DNA of 6,841 bases from the NCBI GenBank assembly GCA_002425685.1, contig DIMS01000043.1, positions 364 through 7,204 on the forward strand. The letters run 5' to 3'. This DNA is from Synergistaceae bacterium UBA5560 (GTDB lineage Bacteria > Synergistota > Synergistia > Synergistales > Aminiphilaceae). A program made the translations under genes and the position numbers. The notes beneath the pieces are model-generated. The model worked only from the letters and a program-made list of their open reading frames with translations. It did no database searches and was not told where the DNA came from. Shown piece after piece: positions 1-5,555 of the stretch. Within the stretch, counting starts at the first letter, position 1. Each line of letters begins with the position of its first letter.

Positions 1-879
1 GAAACGGCACCCCGGCGGAGGATTCACGGGGCTCGGCACGTCGCCCTCCAGAAGAATCTGTTCCCGCGCCACGTTGAGCTTCGCCACGGGAATCGCCGAA
101 AGAAGCGCCTGCGTGTAGGGATGCAGGGGCTTTCTGAAGAGTTCCCGATATTCTCCCGTCTCCACGATTTTTCCGAGGTACATGACCGCGATCCGATCGG
201 AAACGTGCTTCACCACGCTCAGGTCGTGGGAGATGAAGAGATAGGTGTAGGAAAACTCCTTCTGCAGGCGGTGGAGCAAGTTCAGGATCTGGGCCTGAAT
301 GCAGACGTCGAGGGCCGACACGGGCTCGTCGAGAACGATGAACTCCGGTTCCAGCGCAAGGGCTCGCGCAACGCCGATACGCTGTCTGCGTCCTCCGTCG
401 AGTTCGTGGGGATAGGTGTTTTCCAGGCGTTCCGCAAGCCCCACAACGTCCATGAGATATCGGATGCGTTTCTGCATGTCCTCCTTGCTCTTGCAGAAGC
501 TGTTCACCCGGAGAGGTTCCGCGATGAGTTCCCACACGGGAAGGCGAGGGTTCAGGGACGCGTAGGGGTCCTGAAAAACGATCTGGAGTTTTTTGCGCAT
601 CTCCTTCATTTTCGCTTTTCCCAGACCGGTGATGTCCGTCCCCTTGCCATCCTCGGCGTTTACCCGGATCTCTCCCGCAGTGGGCTCCAGAAGACGGATC
701 AGGCAGCGTCCGAGCGTCGATTTGCCGCAGCCCGATTCCCCAACGAGCCCCAGGGTTTCCCCCCGATTGATGAAGAGGTCCACGTCATCCACCGCATGCA
801 GCGTGCCGCGCTTGGTGGAGAAATATTTCTTCAGCCCCCGTACGTCGATATAGGGAGTGGCTTCATGTGTCGTCTTCAT
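1..879 (-). CDS. dppF: Peptide ABC transporter ATPase, DppF/OppF-like (3' end beyond window)
   Basis: This is the second nucleotide-binding subunit of the importer, acting on the inner face of the cytoplasmic membrane. The first 293 residues are visible; the frame is still open at base 1, so the C-terminus is missing. Motifs in order: Walker A GESGCGKS (47-54), Q-loop FQDP (Q103), signature ELDGGRRQR (159-167), Walker B IVLDE (181-185) and H-loop H218. The oligopeptide-transporter C-terminal region (HPYTQALLSAIP, then PPPGC) has just begun at the edge; its first Cys is residue 291. The ATG at 879 is one base from the upstream stop. Its Shine-Dalgarno AAGGGGAG (plus-strand 887-894, 7-base spacer) lies inside the last codons of that gene, so translation is probably coupled. 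Oddity: the signature Ser is Asp (D161). Pairing with a DppD-type ATPase and the operon order support DppF; the exact substrate class is inferred. Confidence 0.92.
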   Translation of the reverse strand, partial: MKTTHEATPYIDVRGLKKYFSTKRGTLHAVDDVDLFINRGETLGLVGESGCGKSTLGRCLIRLLEPTAGEIRVNAEDGKGTDITGLGKAKMKEMRKKLQIVFQDPYASLNPRLPVWELIAEPLRVNSFCKSKEDMQKRIRYLMDVVGLAERLENTYPHELDGGRRQRIGVARALALEPEFIVLDEPVSALDVCIQAQILNLLHRLQKEFSYTYLFISHDLSVVKHVSDRIAVMYLGKIVETGEYRELFRKPLHPYTQALLSAIPVAKLNVAREQILLEGDVPSPVNPPPGCRF

Positions 880-880
880 C

Positions 881-1933
881 TTAGTTCTCCCCTTCGTTTC
901 CGGCGTTCTGCTCCGGATGTTCCCGGAGCATTTTCGCCCGTACCGGACAGGCCACGAAGTGCCCCGGCGCGACTTCTTTCATGGCGGGTTTTTCCAGACG
1001 GCAGGTTTCCACCGCGAAACGACACCGGGGATGGAAGGTGCAGCCCTGGGGAAGGTCCATGGGATCCGGCATCAGTCCGGGAATGACGTTGAGCTCCTCC
1101 TTGTCGTCCTCCAGGTCGGGGACGGAGTCGAAGAGCCCCACTGTATAGGGATGCACGGGACAGGTGAAGAGGGATGCCTTGTCCGCATATTCCACCACCC
1201 GTCCGGCGTACATGATGGCCACGGTATCGCAGATATCCGCCACGATGCCCATGTCGTGGGTGATGAGGATCATGGACGCGCTGAACTGCTGCTTGAGCTT
1301 TTTCATCAGGTTCAGCACCTGGGCCTGGATGGTCACATCGAGCGCCGTGGTGGGTTCGTCCGCAATCAGGAGGCTCGGGTCGCACACCAGGGCGATGGCG
1401 ATGACCACCCGCTGTTTCATGCCTCCGGAAAACTGGTGGGGATACTCATGGATGCGCTCCCGGGGTATGCCCACGAGTTCCAGCATGTCTCCCGCGATGG
1501 CGAGGGCCTCTTTCTCCGAGACCTTTCTGTGGAGTCTGACGACCTCCGCGATCTGTTTTCCCATGGTCATCACCGGATTGAGGCTGGTCATGGGATCCTG
1601 GAAGATCATGGCGATCTTGTCCCCCCGGATGGCGCGCATTTCCGCCTCGCTCTTCTCCAGGAGATCCTCGCCTTCAAAAAGAATCTTTCCCGATTTGATC
1701 ACTCCCGGAGGGGAGGGAATGAGGCGCATGATGCCGAGGGCCGTGGTGGTCTTTCCGGCTCCCGTTTCTCCGACAAACCCGAGGGTTTCGCCCCGCCTGA
1801 GCCGGAGATCCAGGTTTTCCACGGCGTGCACCGTGCCGTCGTCGGTTTCGTAGTGGATCACGAGGTCCCGGATTTCCAGAAGAAGACGTTCCTCGGGCGC
1901 GGGAATGCGGTCGTTTTTCGCTGTCGGCTTCAT
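881..1933 (-). CDS. dppD: Peptide ABC transporter ATPase, DppD/OppD-like
   Basis: This 350-residue protein is the first nucleotide-binding subunit and should form a heterodimer with the DppF-like protein to drive import. Walker A GETGAGKT is at 55-62 (K61), Q-loop Q112, a canonical signature FSGGMKQR at 168-175, Walker B LLIADE at 188-193 and H-loop H226. The C-terminal oligopeptide-transporter extension carries four cysteines, C298, C304, C311 and C329, in the arrangement seen in DppD/OppD proteins; from family knowledge some of these bind a [4Fe-4S] cluster. Length is close to the usual 325-350. The ATG at 1933 is preceded by TAAGGAG with an 8-base spacer, and that TAA is the stop codon of the upstream permease gene, so the two genes are tightly linked. 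The stop TAA (881-883) sits one base before the next gene. Distinction from other peptide/nickel-family ATPases rests on context. Confidence 0.94.
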   Translation of the reverse strand: MKPTAKNDRIPAPEERLLLEIRDLVIHYETDDGTVHAVENLDLRLRRGETLGFVGETGAGKTTTALGIMRLIPSPPGVIKSGKILFEGEDLLEKSEAEMRAIRGDKIAMIFQDPMTSLNPVMTMGKQIAEVVRLHRKVSEKEALAIAGDMLELVGIPRERIHEYPHQFSGGMKQRVVIAIALVCDPSLLIADEPTTALDVTIQAQVLNLMKKLKQQFSASMILITHDMGIVADICDTVAIMYAGRVVEYADKASLFTCPVHPYTVGLFDSVPDLEDDKEELNVIPGLMPDPMDLPQGCTFHPRCRFAVETCRLEKPAMKEVAPGHFVACPVRAKMLREHPEQNAGNEGEN

Positions 1934-1945
1934 CTCCGGGTCTCC

Positions 1946-2815
1946 TTAACGTTTGAGTTTGGGATCGAGAGCGTCCCGAAGACCGTCCCCCAGGAAGTTG
2001 AGCGCGAGAATGGTGATCATGATGGCAAGCCCGGGGTAGAGGGTGAGGTGCGGGTAATCCCGGATGTACTGGCGCCCTCCGGAAAGCATGGCACCCCATT
2101 CGGGATAGGGGGGCTGGATTCCCAGCCCGATGAAGGAAAGCCCTGCGGCGTTCAGAATGGCGAAGGCCACTCCCAGGGTCGCCTGCACGATGATGGGGGC
2201 CATGCTGTTGGGCAGGATATGCTTGAAGATGATGCGCATGTCCGAAGAGCCCACCGCGTGGGCCGCTTCGATGAACTCCATGCCCCGTATGGAGAGCACC
2301 GAGCTTCGGACGATCCGGGCATATTGCGGCATGGAGGAGACCCCCACGGCGATCATCAGGTTGAAGAGCCCGGGGCCGAGAGACGCCGCGATGGCGATGG
2401 CGAGAAGGGTCTGCGGAATGGAGAGCAGCACGTCCATCACCCGCATGATCGCATTGTCGATCCACCCTCCGTAGTACCCCGAAATGGCCCCCAGCACTCC
2501 CCCCGCCAAAAGGGCGATGCTCACCGCGATGAAGCCCACCATGAGGGAGATGCGCGCTCCGTAGATGAGGCGGCTCAGGATATCCCGGCCGAACTCGTCC
2601 GTCCCCAGGAGAAAGTTCTTCGACGGGCCTTCGAACATATGCGTCAGATGTTGTTTCGAATAGCTGTAGGGAGCCAGGACGTTCGCAAAGAGCGCGACGA
2701 CGACCAGAAGGATCACCACCAGGAGCCCCGCCATGGCGAGGGGGCTTTTCTTCAGGCGAAAGAGCACCTCCATGAGGGGAGTTCGTTTCTTTCTTTGTTC
2801 TATGGCCGTATTCAT
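1946..2815 (-). CDS. dppC: Peptide ABC transporter permease, DppC/OppC-like
   Basis: This 289-residue inner-membrane permease is one half of the transport channel. A charged cytosolic N-terminus (residues 1-24) leads into a first membrane span at about 26-48. The family hallmark GTDEFGRDILSRLIYGAR follows at 71-88, then spans near 90-114, 125-145, 148-160, 205-230 and 259-277. The cytosolic coupling loop (EAA motif, EAAHAVGSS then KHILPN, about 183-203) docks onto an ATPase. An LNAAGLSFIGLG-type segment (221-232) and the ending GLRDALDPKLKR are typical of DppC. Start ATG at 2815 follows a G-rich Shine-Dalgarno GGGGGGA (plus-strand 2821-2827, 5-base spacer) that overlaps the TAG stop of the upstream permease; the genes are 11 bases apart. 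Length and topology are complete, with no sign of damage. OppC or GsiD would be equally fair family names. Confidence 0.94.
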   Translation of the reverse strand: MNTAIEQRKKRTPLMEVLFRLKKSPLAMAGLLVVILLVVVALFANVLAPYSYSKQHLTHMFEGPSKNFLLGTDEFGRDILSRLIYGARISLMVGFIAVSIALLAGGVLGAISGYYGGWIDNAIMRVMDVLLSIPQTLLAIAIAASLGPGLFNLMIAVGVSSMPQYARIVRSSVLSIRGMEFIEAAHAVGSSDMRIIFKHILPNSMAPIIVQATLGVAFAILNAAGLSFIGLGIQPPYPEWGAMLSGGRQYIRDYPHLTLYPGLAIMITILALNFLGDGLRDALDPKLKR

Positions 2816-2826
2816 CTTTTTCCCCC

Positions 2827-3756
2827 CTACTTGTACTGTGCCTTGATCCGCGGATCCAGATAGGCGTAGACGAGATCCACGAAGAGATTGACCAGGCTGA
2901 AGGTTATCGCCACGAAGAGCACGCCTCCCTGCACGACGGGATAATCACGCATTTTGATGGATTCCACCATGAGGCGCCCTATGCCGGGAATGGCGAAAAT
3001 GGATTCCGTGAGGATGGCTCCCGCGAGGAGCACGCCGAATTGGAGGCCGCAGACGGTCACCACGGGAATCAGGGCGTTGTACAGCGCGTGCACCCAGATG
3101 ACGACGGATTCCTTCTGCCCCTTGGCGCGGGCGGTGCGTATGTAGTCCGCCCGGATGACTTCGAGCATGGAGGAGCGGGTCATGCGGGTGATGATGGAAA
3201 TGGCCTGGGCGGAAAGGGCCAGGGAAGGCAGTATCATGGCCTGCCACGTGTCGAATCCCGATGAGGGAAGCCAGTGAAGCTGCACGGAGAAGAGGAGGAT
3301 CAGCAGGAGCCCCAGCCAGAAAACGGGCATGGAGAGCCCTATCATGGCAAAGATCATGGTGACCACGTCAAAGATGGAATATTGTCTGATGGCGGAGAGA
3401 ATGCCGCAGGGGATGCCGATGAGAATGGAGATCAGCATGGACAGGGCTGACAGCTTTATCGTGTAGGGGAAGGCCGTCAGGATTTCCTCCATCACGGGGC
3501 GTTTCGTGATGTAGGAACGCCCGATGTCCCCCTTGGTCGCCGCTTTGTAGACGTAGCTTCCGAACTGCACCAGAAAGGGATCGTTCAACCCCTCCTTGTC
3601 CCGGAATTCCTGCACGGCCTTTTCCGTCGCCAGATCCCCGAGGACCATTCGTGCGGGGTCTCCCGGAGTGAGATAAAGCAACGTGAAAACGCAGAACGTC
3701 ACCCCCAGGAAAACAGGTATCAAAAACAGGATGCGTCGAACGACGTAGCGTAGCAC
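2827..3756 (-). CDS. dppB: Peptide ABC transporter permease, DppB/OppB-like
   Basis: This 309-residue inner-membrane permease is the partner of the DppC-like subunit. The N-terminus LRYVVRRILFLIPVFLGVT is typical of DppB, with the first span at about 9-29. It is followed by the periplasmic TPGDPAR motif (30-36), then spans near 101-121, 131-157, 173-190, 231-254 and 277-298. The coupling loop DYIRTARAKG (204-213) runs into HALYNALIPVVT, and the conserved ESIFAIPGIGRL segment lies at 251-262. The end, AYLDPRIKAQYK, matches the family. The initiation codon is GTG, supported by a strong AAAGGAGGGG Shine-Dalgarno 7 bases upstream and by the N-terminus fitting the family exactly. It is separated by 128 bases from the binding-protein gene, and that gap contains a hairpin. 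Specific assignment to dipeptides rather than other peptides cannot be made from the permease alone. Confidence 0.94.
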   Translation of the reverse strand: MLRYVVRRILFLIPVFLGVTFCVFTLLYLTPGDPARMVLGDLATEKAVQEFRDKEGLNDPFLVQFGSYVYKAATKGDIGRSYITKRPVMEEILTAFPYTIKLSALSMLISILIGIPCGILSAIRQYSIFDVVTMIFAMIGLSMPVFWLGLLLILLFSVQLHWLPSSGFDTWQAMILPSLALSAQAISIITRMTRSSMLEVIRADYIRTARAKGQKESVVIWVHALYNALIPVVTVCGLQFGVLLAGAILTESIFAIPGIGRLMVESIKMRDYPVVQGGVLFVAITFSLVNLFVDLVYAYLDPRIKAQYK

Positions 3757-3763
3757 GAAGTGT

Positions 3764-3773
3764 CCCCTCCTTT
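3764..3773 (-). promoter_or_regulatory. Strong ribosome binding site for the dppB GTG start
   Basis: On the minus strand the bases read AAAGGAGGGG, near-perfectly complementary to the 16S anti-Shine-Dalgarno, with a 7-base spacer to GTG at 3756. It decides the start of the permease and may compensate for the weaker GTG codon and for reduced read-through at the hairpin just upstream. Confidence 0.85.
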
Positions 3774-3794
3774 GTTCTTTTTACGACTCGGGAA

Positions 3795-3825
3795 ACGGCG
3801 AGGGGGGTTTCCCCCCCCTCGCCGT
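3795..3825 (-). terminator. GC-rich hairpin between dppA and dppB, likely attenuating terminator or mRNA-stabilising stem
   Basis: The arms 3795-3807 and 3813-3825 are a perfect 13-bp inverted repeat (ACGGCGAGGGGGG and its complement) around a 5-base loop. Transcribed on the minus strand, the stem is followed only by UUUCCC, so the U tract is very short for a full intrinsic terminator. It begins about 60 bases after the binding-protein stop. Known operons of this family often carry such a stem after the binding-protein gene, giving partial termination or protecting the upstream mRNA from 3' decay; either would raise the binding protein above the membrane subunits. That role is inferred here. 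Confidence 0.75.
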
Positions 3826-3884
3826 AAAACCGCACCCTCCCGAAAACGGAAAGGACGTGCGGAACAACGTGCGTCGCAGGCGCG

Positions 3885-5393
3885 TTACTCCTCGATGGAG
3901 GCCTGCCGGAAAGAGTGCACCTCGTTGCCGCGGATCTCGAAGCCCTTCACGTTTTTCTGGGCTCCCGCGATGGATTCGTCGTTGTGGATGTACACCATGG
4001 GATGCAGCTCGTTGATGTAGAGCTGGAGGTCCTTGTAGATTTTGGCGCGTTCCTCTCCGTCCGGCGTGCCGCGCCCCTTGGCGAGGTATTCGTCGAGCTT
4101 CGCGTCATTGGTGAAGGTGAAGTTCGTTCCCGAGGTGGATTCGAGAAGCCCCGAAACGGCGAAATTGGGATCCGGCACGGTGGAAACCCAGCCGAGCAGG
4201 AACATGTCATGCTTTTTCTCCTGCAACCCGCTGAGGTAGGCTCCCCACTCCAACACCTTGATCTCCGACGTGATGCCGATTTCCTGCAGCTGCGCCTGGA
4301 TGATGGTGGCGGAATCCACGCGCTCCTTCCGCTCGTTCGTCCAGATTTCCATGCGGAGATCCTTCATGCCCGCTTCTTCCAGGAGCTTTTTGGCCGCTTC
4401 CACATCCTGCTCGTGCTTGGGAAGCTCGGAATCGATGGAGTATTTCACCGCTCCGGGGACAAGGGACGTGGGCACTTTGCCGACTCCGCGATACACCGCC
4501 GCCTGAATGCCCACGGTATCCAACGCCAGATCGATGGCCTTGCGGACGCGCACATCGTCGAAGGGCTTCTTGGAGAGGTTGAACCCCATGTAGGTCACGG
4601 ACGTCTGGGGTACCCGGTAGAGCACCAGGTTTTTATTCTCTTCGATACGCTTGATATCGTTCGTGGTGATGGGGTAGGCGATATCCACGCCGCCGGTTTC
4701 GAGCTCGATGGCGCGGCTCGTGGGTTCCGGTATGGAGCGGACTTCGAGCTTCGCGACCCCAGCCTTGGGACCCCAGTACGCGTCGAAACGCTCGAGAACG
4801 TACTTGTTCCCCTTCTGCCAGCTCACGAACTTGAAAGGCCCGGTGCCCACGGGCTGCATGCCGTAGTTGTCCCCCGCCTCCTCCACAGCCTTCTGGTTGA
4901 GGATGGAACCCCAACTGTGGCTGAGGGAGGGGAAGAAGGAGTAGTCCGGGTGCTTCAGGTGAATGATCACCGTGTAGTCGTCCAGGATCTCCACGTTGTC
5001 GAGGTTCTGGGAGTAGGTCTTGATGGACGCCCCGAGATCCGTGGTGGCCCGCTCCAGGGAGTATTTCACATCCTTGGCGGTCATCTTCTCTCCGTTGTGA
5101 AACACCACGTCCTTGCGAAGATGCATCTTGTAGGCCGTGTCCGACGGAAATTCCCAGGATTCCGCGAGTCCGGCGCGAACCGTCCCGTCACTGTTGAGGA
5201 AGACCAGCGTGTCGTAGATGGAATAGCACGCCCGGGAACTCGGCATATCGTTGTGACGGATGGGATCCATGGTCGTGGCATCGTACTGATCCGCCACGAC
5301 GAGGGTGTCCTTGGCCCACCCGATGCTGCAAAGACCGAAGATAAGAACAGAAACCACTATTGCAAAAATGCCTCTTTTCATTCCGTTCTTCAT
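3885..5393 (-). CDS. dppA: Periplasmic peptide-type solute-binding protein (SBP family 5, cluster C)
   Basis: This 502-residue protein is the ligand-binding component that delivers substrate to the permeases. A Sec signal peptide is clear: basic MKNGMKRG, a hydrophobic core at 9-22, then GWA before K28 as a signal peptidase I site. No lipobox is present, so a soluble periplasmic protein is expected. Family 5 landmarks are GLAESWEF (75-82), LRKDVVFHNGEKMTAKDV (92-109), PVGTGPFKFV (181-190), YVLERFDAYWG (198-208), YMGFNLSKKPFDDVRVRKAI (268-287), QLQEIGI (368-374) and HDMFLLGW (395-402). The chosen ATG at 5393 has Shine-Dalgarno GAGGTGA 8 bases upstream; an in-frame TTG at 5441 would add 16 residues before the signal peptide and is rejected, while ATG 5381 remains possible. 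Oddity: Thr405 occupies the position where DppA/OppA have the Asp that binds the substrate amino group. Family is certain; the dppA symbol is by context, and a glutathione-type or other peptide ligand is possible. Confidence 0.92.
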   Translation of the reverse strand: MKNGMKRGIFAIVVSVLIFGLCSIGWAKDTLVVADQYDATTMDPIRHNDMPSSRACYSIYDTLVFLNSDGTVRAGLAESWEFPSDTAYKMHLRKDVVFHNGEKMTAKDVKYSLERATTDLGASIKTYSQNLDNVEILDDYTVIIHLKHPDYSFFPSLSHSWGSILNQKAVEEAGDNYGMQPVGTGPFKFVSWQKGNKYVLERFDAYWGPKAGVAKLEVRSIPEPTSRAIELETGGVDIAYPITTNDIKRIEENKNLVLYRVPQTSVTYMGFNLSKKPFDDVRVRKAIDLALDTVGIQAAVYRGVGKVPTSLVPGAVKYSIDSELPKHEQDVEAAKKLLEEAGMKDLRMEIWTNERKERVDSATIIQAQLQEIGITSEIKVLEWGAYLSGLQEKKHDMFLLGWVSTVPDPNFAVSGLLESTSGTNFTFTNDAKLDEYLAKGRGTPDGEERAKIYKDLQLYINELHPMVYIHNDESIAGAQKNVKGFEIRGNEVHSFRQASIEE

Positions 5394-5401
5394 TGTTCCG
5401 T

Positions 5402-5408
5402 TCACCTC
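5402..5408 (-). promoter_or_regulatory. Ribosome binding site deciding the dppA start
   Basis: The minus strand reads GAGGTGA with an 8-base spacer to ATG 5393. It sits 33 bases inside the longer TTG-initiated frame (5441) and places the start directly at the signal peptide, which is why the shorter protein is preferred. Confidence 0.8.
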
Positions 5409-5471
5409 ATCATCTCTCCATGATTGAACTTCGTGCGGCAACCCGGCTCTCGGAAAACAGCGCGTCCTCTC

Positions 5472-5499
5472 AGAAAAGTTTCTTTAGAAAAGATTCTTT
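5472..5499 (-). repeat. Tandem 14-bp direct repeat in the dppA leader, partly palindromic; possible operator
   Basis: Two abutting 14-bp units occupy 5472-5485 and 5486-5499. On the minus strand they read AAAGAATCTTTTCT then AAAGAAACTTTTCT, with one mismatch. The first-transcribed copy lies in a perfect 15-bp odd palindrome (5487-5501, seven-base arms about position 5494). This is the only AT-rich island in the otherwise GC-rich 162-base gap between pepT and the binding-protein gene. Paired, near-symmetric boxes about 80-110 bases before a start codon suggest a regulator binding site. I could not find a convincing -35/-10 pair beside it, so the role is open. Confidence 0.5.
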
Positions 5500-5555
5500 T
5501 CCGGGCATCCCCCCCTCGTCTCACAGGCGTCGTTTCCGTCGCGTCGCACACGCAC

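Larger units (their letters stand above)
5394..5555 (-). other. pepT-dppA intergenic region
   Basis: This 162-base gap holds the tandem repeat at 5472-5499 and the ribosome binding site at 5402-5408. I see no GC-rich hairpin with a U tract after pepT, so read-through from pepT into the transporter genes is possible. I also see no clear sigma-70 promoter. Whether transcription of the importer starts here or at pepT cannot be decided from the sequence alone. Confidence 0.55.

Noticed and set aside
121..1086. Plus-strand open frame of 321 codons over the DppF-like gene
   Set aside because: It is antisense to an ATPase with all ABC motifs intact and overlaps the start of the next gene's antisense shadow; composition is artefactual.
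857..2863. Long plus-strand open frame of 668 codons opposite the dppC and dppD genes
   Set aside because: It lies antisense to two genes with full family motifs, crosses their boundary, and has a His/Arg/Gly/Asp-rich composition typical of the reverse complement of GC-biased coding DNA. No recognisable domain or ribosome binding site supports it.
3915..5423. Plus-strand open frame of 502 codons mirroring the binding-protein gene
   Set aside because: It almost exactly shadows the real gene. Stop-free antisense frames of this kind arise from GC-rich third positions, and the translation has no signal peptide or known motif.
5394..5441. TTG start at 5441 giving a binding protein 16 residues longer
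   Set aside because: The extra residues precede a classic signal peptide and would place charged sequence before it. The Shine-Dalgarno GAGGTGA fits the ATG at 5393.
5507..5555. Possible terminator just after pepT (GCGTCG/CGTCGC-rich stretch and a run of seven C/G)
   Set aside because: The GCGTCG elements are direct, not inverted, repeats; no stable stem followed by a U tract could be built.
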